Part shown: piece after piece, positions 43,388-53,000 of the stretch | Position numbering within the stretch: the first letter of the stretch is position 1 | How the letters are laid out: every line of letters begins with the position of its first letter | Source of the DNA: CAYZJV01 sp049310885 | Lineage (GTDB): Bacteria; Spirochaetota; Spirochaetia; Sphaerochaetales; Sphaerochaetaceae | NCBI RefSeq assembly: GCF_049310885.1 | Contig: NZ_JBMDYO010000010.1 | Location: forward strand, 1-64,000 | Direction of reading: 5' to 3' | Length of the DNA: 64,000 nucleotides | Position numbers and translations under genes: made by a program | The notes under the pieces: generated by a model | Told to the model about the DNA's origin: nothing | Databases searched by the model: none | What the model saw: the letters and a program-made list of their open reading frames with translations, nothing else

Positions 43388-44175
43388 AAGTTTATTTTCC
43401 ATTTTTCATGTGATGCAAAAGCATTATGATTATGTATGCTTTCGAAATTTTTCACTCGTACATTGTACCAAGAGATTCGATCATCCTTTTCAAGTTTAAT
43501 AATCATCTCTCTTATTATATCCTCAACAAAACGAGGATTCTCATATGCTTTTTCAGTTATATATTTTTCATCCATTCTTTTCATCAATGAATAAATTTCG
43601 GCGGATGCTGATTCTTCGGCCAGCTGAACTAATTCTTCGATCAGTATCAGATGATTCATTCTTACCTGTACTTTTATCGCACCTCGCTGATTATGGCCGC
43701 CATATTTACTTATTTCCCGTGAACATGGGCAAAATGAATGAATAGGAACGGTCACTTCGAGAATCAAATCAAAATTCTTTTTCTTTTCTGCAATTAAACG
43801 GCATCGATAGGAAAGAAATGATTTAATCTTGGAAACAGGTGCTTCTTTTTCAATAAAATACGGAAAACTTATTTCAATTGATGATTCATCGGCATCAAAT
43901 TTATCGAGCATTGCTTGAACAATTTCTTTAAGCTTTGTTGTTGAGATTACGTCAAAGTACTCATGGATTATTTCTAGGAAACGACTCATGTGAGTACCAC
44001 GAAATTGTTTTGGCAAAGCAACAGACATTTTAATTTTCGCAACTGTCGATTGGATTTGATTCTGTTTATCTTTTATACGTATGGGATATTCCAAATCTTC
44101 AATTCCAACATTATCTATGTCAATATTTCTGTAATCTTTTTCATTCTGAGTATCTTTAAGACAATTTTTTATCAC
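43384..44175 (-). CDS. folE2: GTP cyclohydrolase type IB (FolE2)
   Basis: The 263-residue protein has FRGTHMSRFLEI, FPYFIEKEAPVSKIKSFLSY, and the signature IHSFCPCSREISKYGGHNQRG, which marks FolE2 rather than zinc-dependent FolE. It makes dihydroneopterin triphosphate from GTP and can use several metals. The start is GTG at 44175 behind GAGGAG. It follows the PTPS gene by 3 bp. Confidence 0.95.
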   Translation of the reverse strand: MIKNCLKDTQNEKDYRNIDIDNVGIEDLEYPIRIKDKQNQIQSTVAKIKMSVALPKQFRGTHMSRFLEIIHEYFDVISTTKLKEIVQAMLDKFDADESSIEISFPYFIEKEAPVSKIKSFLSYRCRLIAEKKKNFDLILEVTVPIHSFCPCSREISKYGGHNQRGAIKVQVRMNHLILIEELVQLAEESASAEIYSLMKRMDEKYITEKAYENPRFVEDIIREMIIKLEKDDRISWYNVRVKNFESIHNHNAFASHEKWKINL

Positions 44176-44178
44176 TAT

Positions 44179-44538
44179 TTAATCTCCTCGGTAGGTAACA
44201 AAACTTGTCGGAGTTTCCCATAATTTCATTTCGCTAAGATTATAATTTTGTCCTCTCAATTTATCTTTAAGTATTTCCCATATCCAATAAATAATATTCT
44301 CCGCACTGGGCTGGATAAAAATATCATTCAAATTGCTATGGTCTAAAATGGACAGTATATGCTCTTTTACGATAAGTTTTAAAGATAAAAAATCAAGAAC
44401 CATACCCTCATTATCACGCTCACCCTCAACGGTTACGTGTAGTTTATATGTATGTCCATGTAAATTCTCACATTTGCCATGGTATTCGCTTAAAAAATGT
44501 GCCGCATCAAAAGTAAATTCTTTAGTTATGAAAAACAT
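44179..44538 (-). CDS. 6-pyruvoyl-tetrahydropterin synthase family protein, likely FolB substitute (PTPS-III)
   Basis: The 119-residue protein has FDAAHFL, the metal-binding HGH at 27-29, and the active-site string CENLHGH at 23-29, with Cys23 and Glu24 side by side. QueD enzymes use the Cys; PTPS-III enzymes, which turn dihydroneopterin triphosphate directly into hydroxymethyldihydropterin, use a Glu. The gene heads a cluster with folE2, folP and folK but no folB, so the PTPS-III role fits best. No queuosine genes are near. AGGAG precedes the start. Confidence 0.8.
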   Translation of the reverse strand: MFFITKEFTFDAAHFLSEYHGKCENLHGHTYKLHVTVEGERDNEGMVLDFLSLKLIVKEHILSILDHSNLNDIFIQPSAENIIYWIWEILKDKLRGQNYNLSEMKLWETPTSFVTYRGD

Positions 44539-44642
44539 TGACTTCTCCTGTATCCTTGTTGATACCGTAGGGAAACATACTAACGTGAAGATAATGGATA
44601 CTCAATATGGATATCCATCCCAAATACATAAGAACCACGTAA

Positions 44643-44870
44643 CTACTCAGGCCACTCTGCAAATTGATTGAGTAAATCAAACGAAAAAGTGCCTGCAAAG
44701 ATCTGGAACAGAGCATCTATTGGAGCGATGCTGTTCTTTCGGCAAGTATCGATGATGGAGAATATGGTAACGAAACGCTCCCCCCCATCACTTACCCTGG
44801 ATGCGCCAGCTATTATGGAATTCAAAATTTTATTGGAGTAGCCGGTCAGAAATAATCTGAAGTGGGTTCT
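44643..44870 (-). pseudogene. Possible transposase C-terminal remnant
   Basis: The frame contains GGERFVTIFSIIDTCRKNSIAP, similar to the helical C-terminal end of IS66-like and related transposases, where TCRK is common. Nothing upstream reads as a transposase core. A short remnant; the family is uncertain. Confidence 0.4.
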
Positions 44871-45518
44871 CCATAAAATAGACTGTAGGGTAAGTGGTAA
44901 TCTGGAGTGGACGGGCAAAAGAAATCAGGCTTCCAAATCTTCAATGATCTCTTGCAGAATATCGCTGGTAAAGTGGCTGCAGAAGGGTTCTTCACGATAA
45001 TTCCGACACGGACAACTATCGGAACAAACCCGACGATATTCCAAACTTTCATTTTTCGTAAAAGAGGTTCGAGGATTCTCTTTCCATGCACTGCGATCGG
45101 TTTGCAATGGTAAAGTTGTGGACATCCTGTGTTGGTAGGGGTCTCATCAGCACACTATCACATATGAATGGATACTGGCCGGCTTTCAGGGCCTCCATCG
45201 GAAATAACTATGAGATGGTGGACATGCCGATAAACATCAACTGTCAATTTCTCAACAACTTGCGTATCCACCAGAATGACCCAACAGTTTCATTCAAGTG
45301 TGATTTCACAGAAAATTATTAAGGTTGATCGAAACTGAAGAATGTGACTGATTTAGGTAAGTTAGCCACTTGCAAAATGGGCGGGCATCGTGAATCTGAA
45401 TCCTTTGACTGACACCATTGACGATGGTCGGGAACGTCAAACATCGTGATCGCCTCATTCCCACGGAAAAACACTGTGAATTTAATAAGTGGCTACGTTC
45501 CCTGTACCCGCTCGGGTA
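44871..45518. other. Debris region before the second pdxR
   Basis: About 650 bases with short frames in every direction, none with both a ribosome site and a recognisable family. Next to a transposase remnant, this probably consists of decayed mobile DNA. Confidence 0.4.
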
Positions 45519-46925
45519 TCAAATGGGAGGGAACCATGAATCCCGAAGCAAGGAAACCGCCTTCCCGATATCATCGATACCCATCGTAGAATACCCCAAC
45601 AACACCGTGTTGGTGGTTTCCTGTTTCGACAAATCGGAATAATACCGGGACATTCCGTACACTTTCACCCGATTCTTCTCCGCTGAAGAAACCAATTCCG
45701 TTTCATCCATGCCATTGTATACATGCAAGACGATATGCAAGCCTGCCGCAACACCATCGATTTCTGAACCCGGCAGCATGTCCCGTATGGCCGAGACCAA
45801 CGTTTCACGCTTACGCCCGTACGTATTCCTCATCCGATTGAGATGGCGCTCGAATTGTCCACTGTCCATGAATTCTTGCAGGGCCTTCTGCTCGAAAGTC
45901 GGCACCGGACATACATGGAAATTCAATTTCTCGTCGAATATTCCCACAAGTTTCTCGGGCAACACCATGTAGCTGATTCGTAGTGCCGGGGACAACGACT
46001 TTGAGAATGAACCGAGATACACAACCGTTCCCTGCCGATCAAGTCCTTGCAACGATGGAATCGGATTGCCCGAATATCTGAATTCGCTGTCATAATCATC
46101 CTCAATGATAAATCTTCCCGCATTCCCATAGGCCCAGTTGAGCAATTGGATACGTCTTCCGATAGGCATGATGCATCCGGTCGGGAATTGGTGCGACGGG
46201 GTGATACATATGACATCGACCGGAGATTGCTCCAATGATTCGGGCAGCAATCCCTGTTCATCGAGGGGCAATGGTGTGTAACGTGCACGATTGCTCCTAA
46301 AGAGCAGACTGAGCTTTTCATATCCAGGGTTTTCTATGCCATACACGGTCGAAGCCTCGAACAGTTGCATGATCAACTGCAGCAGGGACTCTGTTCCCGA
46401 ACTTACTACGATTTGTTCGGGCAAGCAGACAACTCCCCTGGAATACCGAAGATATCTGGCAATACTGGTCCGCAATCCAAATTGTCCCTTGGGATTTCCC
46501 ACTCCCAACAGATCCGCGTCATCCCCATTGATACCCTCACGCATGACTTTCCGCCAACGTGCAAAAGGGAAATGCTCCCGATCCACCCCTTGGTAGGAAA
46601 AGTCGTAGTCGAATCGTTGCTGCATTGGGATATGTTTTGGCACATCCTGGAATCGCTCGCCAAGATCCACCACACCGTCCATTTCGGCTACGAAATAACC
46701 GCTCTTTTCCCGCGAAATCAGATATCCCTCATCGACAAGCTGGTTATACGCCGCCTGGACCGTGTTCAGACTGCATTGCAGGCTGGCTGCCAATTTCCTT
46801 TTCGATGGCAATTTTTCATTGCAGGCGAAATTGCCACAGGCAATCTCGCTTTTCATCCACGAGTATATCTGATCCGACAGATTCATTGTTCCTCTTCTTT
46901 CTAGCTGCAGGAGGACGTGTTCCAT
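45519..46925 (-). CDS. pdxR: PdxR-type MocR regulator, copy 2
   Basis: The 468-residue protein repeats the layout of the first copy: a GntR winged helix (LPSKRKLAASLQCSLNTVQAAYNQLVDEGYL) and an aminotransferase domain with the PLP lysine in GSFSKSLSPALRI. It is divergent from pdxS copy 2. The ATG at 46925 follows GGGAG; an in-frame TTG at 46940 is less likely. Both copies look intact, so both may be active. Confidence 0.92.
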   Translation of the reverse strand: MEHVLLQLERRGTMNLSDQIYSWMKSEIACGNFACNEKLPSKRKLAASLQCSLNTVQAAYNQLVDEGYLISREKSGYFVAEMDGVVDLGERFQDVPKHIPMQQRFDYDFSYQGVDREHFPFARWRKVMREGINGDDADLLGVGNPKGQFGLRTSIARYLRYSRGVVCLPEQIVVSSGTESLLQLIMQLFEASTVYGIENPGYEKLSLLFRSNRARYTPLPLDEQGLLPESLEQSPVDVICITPSHQFPTGCIMPIGRRIQLLNWAYGNAGRFIIEDDYDSEFRYSGNPIPSLQGLDRQGTVVYLGSFSKSLSPALRISYMVLPEKLVGIFDEKLNFHVCPVPTFEQKALQEFMDSGQFERHLNRMRNTYGRKRETLVSAIRDMLPGSEIDGVAAGLHIVLHVYNGMDETELVSSAEKNRVKVYGMSRYYSDLSKQETTNTVLLGYSTMGIDDIGKAVSLLRDSWFPPI

Positions 46926-46945
46926 TTCTTCAACTCCCAATCTGG

Positions 46946-47000
46946 TACCATAAAATATACTATTTCTGATACTTTTTATACACTCAGTCTTACCCTATAG
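46946..47000. promoter_or_regulatory. pdxR-pdxS operator region, copy 2
   Basis: TACCATA (46946-46952) is followed 20 bp later by CTGATACTTTTTATACA (46966-46982), which matches copy 1 at 15 of 17 positions, then CTCAG and a CCTATAG block. The distance from this block to the pdxS start is 82 bp versus 81 bp at copy 1. The long inverted repeat of copy 1 is only partly kept (TCTGA / TCAG). Confidence 0.6.
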
Positions 47001-47047
47001 TAGGGCAATTGTGCAACAGTAGGGATATGCAAAGGAGACGTAACGAT

Positions 47048-47920
47048 ATGAACGACAGATACGAACTCAACAAGAATCTCGCGCAAATGCTCAAGGGTGG
47101 AGTGATTATGGATGTGACGACACCTGACCAAGCGAAGATTGCCGAGGATGCGGGGGCATGCGCCGTCATGGCCCTTGAGCGGATACCCGCCGACATTCGG
47201 GCTGCTGGCGGTGTATCACGCATGAGCGATCCCGGCATGATCAAAAGAATCCAAGAGGCAGTCACAATCCCGGTCATGGCGAAGGTGCGGATCGGGCATA
47301 TTGTCGAGGCACAAATACTGCAAGCTATCGAAATAGACTTCATTGACGAAAGTGAAGTACTTTCTCCAGCGGACGATGTTTTCCATATCGACAAGAGCAC
47401 GTTCGATGTTCCGTTCGTGTGCGGCGCAAAAGACCTGGGTGAGGCCCTGCGACGAATCGGAGAAGGTGCGTCCATGATCCGAACCAAGGGAGAACCGGGA
47501 ACAGGCGATATCATCCAAGCTGTCCGCCATATGCGACGTATCAACCAACAGATCCGGAATATCCGGAACATGCGGGGGGATGAACTCTTCGAGGCCGCGA
47601 AGACATTGCAGGTACCATACGAATTGGTTCGTCTGGTCTTTGATCTAGGGAAACTCCCGGTCGTCAATTTTGCGGCAGGTGGAATAGCCACTCCGGCAGA
47701 TGCGGCGCTTATGATGCAATTGGGTGCGGAGGGCGTCTTCGTCGGTTCAGGTATCTTCAAGTCGGGCAACCCGGCGAAACGCGCCCAGGCGATAGTCAAA
47801 GCTGTTACCAACTTCGATGATCCGGACCTGCTGGCACACGTATCGGAAGGCCTGGGGGATGCGATGGTCGGCATCAATGAGCAGGAAATCAGCCTGCTTA
47901 TGGCGGAGCGCGGGGCATGA
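47048..47920 (+). CDS. pdxS: Pyridoxal 5'-phosphate synthase subunit PdxS, copy 2
   Basis: The 290-residue protein has the same length and motifs as copy 1 (NLAQMLKGGVIMDVT, VMAKVRIGHIVEAQ, RTKGEPGTG, FAAGGIATPADAALMMQLG). The differences cluster near 170-210. The DNA is clearly diverged, so this is not a fresh duplication. I use the ATG at 47048 behind AAAGGAG. The catalytic lysines are kept. Confidence 0.96.
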   Translation: MNDRYELNKNLAQMLKGGVIMDVTTPDQAKIAEDAGACAVMALERIPADIRAAGGVSRMSDPGMIKRIQEAVTIPVMAKVRIGHIVEAQILQAIEIDFIDESEVLSPADDVFHIDKSTFDVPFVCGAKDLGEALRRIGEGASMIRTKGEPGTGDIIQAVRHMRRINQQIRNIRNMRGDELFEAAKTLQVPYELVRLVFDLGKLPVVNFAAGGIATPADAALMMQLGAEGVFVGSGIFKSGNPAKRAQAIVKAVTNFDDPDLLAHVSEGLGDAMVGINEQEISLLMAERGA

Positions 47921-48480
47921 AAATCGGGGTATTGGCGCTTCAGGGGGGATTTGCCGAACACTCTCGTGCCTTGGACACTTTGGGTATACCGAACTTTGAA
48001 ATCAGAAAGGCAACGGATCTGAACAAAGGCCCCGACGGATTGATAATCCCCGGTGGCGAGAGCACGGTCATGGGAAGACTCCTTCATGAAACAGGATTGT
48101 TCTTTCCACTCAAGAAGATGATCGATACCGGTCTTCCCGTTTTCGGAACCTGCGCCGGGATGATCCTCCTTGCGAGACAGATAACCCATGAGCCGAAGCC
48201 ATATTTTTGCAGCATGGACATATCGGTGAAAAGGAACGCATTCGGGCGGCAGATGGGAAGTTTCCACACCACCGGCGAGTTCTTGGAAATCGGAGATATC
48301 CCCATGACCTTCATACGTGCCCCCATCATCGAGATGGAAGGTCCCGATATCCAAATACTGGCATCGGTCGACGGCAACAAGGTAGCGGCTCGAAACAAAA
48401 CCATGTTGGTGACGGCCTTTCATCCGGAGTTGACCGCAAACCTGCAGGTCTTGCAGTATTTTCTCGCCAAGGTGGTCTAG
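47917..48480 (+). CDS. pdxT: PLP synthase glutaminase subunit PdxT, copy 2
   Basis: The 187-residue glutaminase has GVLALQGGFAEHSRAL, PGGESTVMGRLL, nucleophile GTCAGM and the FHPELT dyad. It overlaps pdxS copy 2 by 4 bp, as in copy 1. The two PdxT proteins differ more than the two PdxS proteins. Confidence 0.95.
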   Translation: MKIGVLALQGGFAEHSRALDTLGIPNFEIRKATDLNKGPDGLIIPGGESTVMGRLLHETGLFFPLKKMIDTGLPVFGTCAGMILLARQITHEPKPYFCSMDISVKRNAFGRQMGSFHTTGEFLEIGDIPMTFIRAPIIEMEGPDIQILASVDGNKVAARNKTMLVTAFHPELTANLQVLQYFLAKVV

Positions 48481-48513
48481 AAGAGAACATTTTCCCATTA
48501 TCGTCGGGAGCAT

Positions 48514-48560
48514 TGCGGACAATCGTCAAGGGACAAGTATCATCCCTTGACGAATCCGCA
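48514..48560. other. Long two-part inverted repeat after pdxT copy 2
   Basis: Two nested perfect stems face each other: TGCGGA / TCCGCA (48514-48519 and 48555-48560) and CGTCAAGGGA / TCCCTTGACG (48524-48533 and 48543-48552). No T-run follows, so it is not a standard terminator. It could be an RNA 3'-end hairpin, a mobile-element end or a protein site. Confidence 0.5.
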
Positions 48561-48710
48561 CGGATCATCGGTACTTCGGTATCAACCTACAAGCGCAATA
48601 TTTCTTGTTGTTTTAGGCTTTCCCCTTTGTTCCCCAAGTCTGAACATTACTATATAAACTCATACTAATTAAATATTTATCACCATTTTTAAGTTTCTAC
48701 GCAAGATACT

Positions 48711-49106
48711 TTACTCTGATTTATCAAATTTGTTAAAAGTGAATAAGGATACAACAATACCAACAATCATACTTATTGGCATGGCAATGATTGCTGGTTG
48801 AGTAAGAGGAATGATCGCATTTTCTCTGCCTAGTCCGTACAACTCAAACATATCCGGTCCAATTATGATGACCACCATCGATACTACAATCCCAGCGAAA
48901 ATTGAATTAGTAATTCCCACTGAAGTTGTCCTTTTCCAAAACAGAACCAACATAATAGCAGGAAAATTGGTAGATGCCGCAACTGCTAAAGCCCAACCAA
49001 CAAGAAAGTAGATCTTCGACATTGTCCAAGAAATGAATAAAATTAGAGCCAACATCGAGGTTGATGAGCACGGGAACAGGGTCCGTAAGAACACCCATTG
49101 CAACAT
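48711..49106 (-). pseudogene. C-terminal fragment of a sodium:solute symporter (ActP-like)
   Basis: About 90 residues match the last membrane spans of acetate-type SSS symporters: FLVGWALAVAASTNFPAIMLVLFW, then GIVVSMVVIIIGPDMF, PAIIAMPISMIVGIVVS. The N-terminal 400 or so residues are missing, and the upstream part changes frame near 49020. Not functional. Confidence 0.7.
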
Positions 49107-49268
49107 GGAGCAAAGTGATAAAAAGGTTGAAGAACTAATCGAATAGAGGTGACAAAGAGTAATTAATTACTTAACATATGTTTACTAATTTGCATCATTA
49201 AAACTAAAGGTGCATCTTTGATATTTCTTTAACATAGAAATACTTATTGTGCCATTTTCCACGGTAAA

Positions 49269-50036
49269 ATGGACCAGTTGACTGGGAGATTATATGAGAT
49301 CTTTGCATTATGGATCACACTGGTCTCCATACTCCTTACCACAGTACTACTCTATGTGATGAGCCGTTATATGATCGGACTGCTTCCCATTGAAACACGG
49401 CAACGCAAGATTGGCCATCGCACGCTGAATATCATTATTTTGGCATTTCTCATCCTCAGCTTGTTCTTCATCTTGGGAAGAAGCAATGGCAATTGGGTCG
49501 TTGCTATGAACTATACGTTTGGTTTCCATTTCTTCTCAGGTAGCATGTTAATGGTCATCCATGGCGTAGTAGCCTTGATATATAGGAAACGCTCTAGTGG
49601 ATGGGAACAGGAACAACTGCTTAGCGGTATCAGTTTCACCTTTCTTCCCCTTATCGTGACATTTCCGCTCGATCTCCTGTTCTTCCGTGACCATACCTTC
49701 AAGATTGCCTATCTGAGCTTCTCGGTCTTCGTGGTGTACCTCTATTTCTTCATAAGTCGACACTACTTTCAGGATTTTGACAAACCATGTCCAGAAGGAC
49801 AGATTCCCCAACACTATCTGGATGAACACGGAATCTCAGCTAGGGAACAGGAAATCATAGTTCTCTTGGTGGAGGGAAAGACAAACCGAGAAATCGCCGA
49901 ACGACTTTTCATCAGCGAAAATACTGTGAAGACGCATGTAAAGAATATCTATACAAAATTGGAAGTCTCTAACCGTGTACAACTTTTCAGCCTTCTCCGT
50001 GGTACGAGAAGTCCAAAGGTAACATCTTCAAGATAA
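49269..50036 (+). CDS. Membrane-anchored LuxR-family regulator
   Basis: The 255-residue protein has about five or six membrane spans in the first 165 residues, then a C-terminal LuxR HTH from about 185: ISAREQEIIVLLVEGKTNREIAERLFISENTVKTHVKNIYTKL. It probably senses a membrane or small-molecule signal and binds DNA from the membrane. The ribosome site is weak (CGGTAA). It converges on sbcC, and the two 3' ends overlap by 9 bp. Confidence 0.85.
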   Translation: MDQLTGRLYEIFALWITLVSILLTTVLLYVMSRYMIGLLPIETRQRKIGHRTLNIIILAFLILSLFFILGRSNGNWVVAMNYTFGFHFFSGSMLMVIHGVVALIYRKRSSGWEQEQLLSGISFTFLPLIVTFPLDLLFFRDHTFKIAYLSFSVFVVYLYFFISRHYFQDFDKPCPEGQIPQHYLDEHGISAREQEIIVLLVEGKTNREIAERLFISENTVKTHVKNIYTKLEVSNRVQLFSLLRGTRSPKVTSSR

Positions 50037-53000
50037 CAGAGAGCAACCTGGACCTTGTAGCCGGCTCATTCCTCCCGATAGGGGGACTACCGAAATCTGG
50101 ACAGGAATCCGTTCTTGCAAAGCCCCTACATGGCTGATGATTCCCACGAGTTTGCCTTGGTTGCGTAGTGCACTGAGTGCATCAAGAGCCATTTCCAGTG
50201 TTTGCTCATCCAACGTACCGAAACCTTCATCCAAGAACAGTGAATCGACCTGCACTTTACTACTAGCAATCGTTGAGAGTCCGAGAGAAAGGGCAAGGCT
50301 GACGAGAAAGCTTTCTCCTCCCGAAAGATTCTTGGATGAACGAATCTGTCCTGCCTGGTAGAGATCGACTACCGCAACATCAAGAGGCCTCTCGGGGTCC
50401 GGGGATAAAAGATAGCGGTTTGTTAGGGTTTTCAGATGCTCATTCGCATGAGCAATGAGAAGTTCAAAGGTCAAACCTTGGGCAAAGTTTCGGAATTTCT
50501 TTCCATCATGACTGCCAATAAGTGTATTGAGACGATCATATTCCCAGAAAACCTGTCTCTGTTTTTCAATCGCTTCGCCTTTTTGGGAATACAGAGTCCG
50601 CATTTCCCCATCATTGGCAAGTCGTTCACTGATAGCTCCCTTACGCTGGCTTAGCCGAGAACGTTCATTCTTGGCATATGCAAGCACTTCTTGGAGTTTC
50701 TCCATTGTCCAATGCCCATCTTTTTTTGACTCTGTATCAGCAAGTTGCCGCTCGATCTGTGAGATCCGCCTATGGGTATCAATCCTACGTTGATCGAAAT
50801 CATCGATCGTCTTTTTCAACTCCTGGCGCTTTTCAGCATCAATCCTCGATTGGATAAAATCCTCTTCTTTCTCGAATCCGTTCCCAAGCAGAGCTTTTTC
50901 GAACATCTCTTTCGCTTGTCCGACAGACACCGAGTAATCCGAAAGTCGCTCCTTTGTCGTAGAATACGCTTGTTCGGCCAATTGTTTCTTTTGCAAAAGT
51001 TCGGATAGCGCTTTCTGCTGCTTCTCATTGGCAGTATCGGCTTCATTGAGAGCCTCTTGAAGCGTTTGTTCCCATACCCCTACACTCTTCTCTCCAAATA
51101 ACTCGTATAAGGAGTGACTCAGTGCATCTACTTCAGATCTATATTCTCGTAAACGCCTACGAATAACTGCAATGCCTTTATCAGAATCGACTTTGGATTC
51201 ATATTGCAGGGAAAGCTCTTTATCGGCTTGAGCCTTCTTCCCCACTTCCACCTCCAAAGCCCTACTTTGATCACCGTAGGATTGGGCTCGTTGGTCAAGT
51301 ATTTGGATAGTAGATTCGAGGGATTCGACTGTCGGATTTCCATCGACAAAAGGAGCGATCATAACACGAATCTGATCCCAGAGGTGGTCACACTGCCTCT
51401 GGCTCTCCGATTGATGACTTATAGTGTCTTGAACCTGAATATCTAATGACGCGATCTGCTTTTCGAGCGATGATAGCGTCGCCTTCTGTCCGCTACCCGA
51501 TTGTCTCAATTGGCCTAATGACTGTTCCAATTGTTGGAGACTTTTCTCCTCTTTTCCCAGCTGGCCTAGCAATACATGAATTTCCTGCAAACGGGAGTTA
51601 CTCTCATCATGGTTGGGAGCATTACCCTCAAGGAAAGGATGCTCGATTGAGCCACATAAGGGACAAGGCTTTCCCGCTTCCAATTGCTCGCGTTGTTTTT
51701 CCAGTGCTGTTATCCGAGCCAGAAGGAGAATTTTCTCCTGAAGGTGTTCCATCTCCTTTTCAAGTTCTGCCCTTGTTGTATCGGCAAGAAGGTTGGAAAT
51801 ATGATTCTTTATCCCTTCCATCCGTTGAAGAAGAATTTTCTCTTCATCGTCCGTTCTTCCAATCGCTACAGAGAGCTCATCCCTATCAGACCTCAGAATA
51901 GCCAACGTTCTCTCGATGGATTCGGATCTTTCTCTTTCAAGAGAAAGCTGTGATTGTAATGCAACCAATCGCACCGAGAGCTCCCTTATCTTAGGTAATA
52001 GCGAATCGAGCTGTCTGTCTTCGATGTGTGATCCCAACCACGAGCGGATTCGACTTATAGTCTTTTCCGATTCCTGTTGTTCATGTGAATACCGAGATAT
52101 TTTATGCAGCAAGGTCCTTCGTTTTACCAGCGCTACCGTGAGATCCCTTCTTTTTTCATCGGCATTCGTTTGGATGTGTAAAAGATCGTTGGCAAGCTTG
52201 CGGCCTTGTAACAAGATAGGCTGTGCTTCTATCAATCTACCGCGCGCTTCATCCCGCTCTTTTTCTGTCTTGTCCGCCTCGGCCTGTGCCGTATCCAATA
52301 GATCTGTGGTAGTGGATAACTCGAGATTGATTTTCTGTAGTCGATCACACTCTCTCCTCTCTGAATCAAGAAGGGCTTGCAACGAATCGTACAGAGGTTG
52401 AATTTCAAGGGCTTGCAGTGAGAGTAGGTAAGATTCACGGATTGGAAGAATACTCTTTTCCTCCAATTCCAGTTCTTTTCGCACAGCATATAGGCTATCA
52501 CGGTCACGCTGTAAAGATGTTATTAGATCCAATACTCCTATGGCGGAATTCACAGCGGTATAGTAGCGCTCGATAGCCTGCTCCCAATGAGAGATTATGG
52601 TCAGTTCGTTATCCAGATTCTCGCGTTCATCCTGCGCCAATGGTTTGAAAGCCTTCGCCTCCGCTATCAGTTTTTCAAGCTCCTCCAGCTGTTCCCGCCG
52701 CTTCGTATGGACTAGCTGCGAAATCCGAGAATAGATCTCTGTACCGGTAATCTGTTCTAGGATGGGAGACCTTTGGTCTGCATCGGCATGGAGAAATGCG
52801 GCGAAATCTCCTTGGGCCAACAACATGGATCGAGTGAAACGTTCAAAGGTCATTCCGGTAAGGCGTTCTACGGCCTGGGCAACTTCCCGTTTTTTGCTAT
52901 GGAGAATCTTTCCCTCTGTAATATCGGCAATCTCGTGCTGGGAATTCACTAGGTTACCATCGATTCTGTTATTTGCCTTATGTTGTTCCCACGAACATCG

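Noticed and set aside
44179..44538. Queuosine (queD) assignment for the PTPS gene
   Set aside because: No queC, queE or queF nearby; operon with folE2, folP and folK lacking folB favours the folate role, though QueD activity is not excluded.
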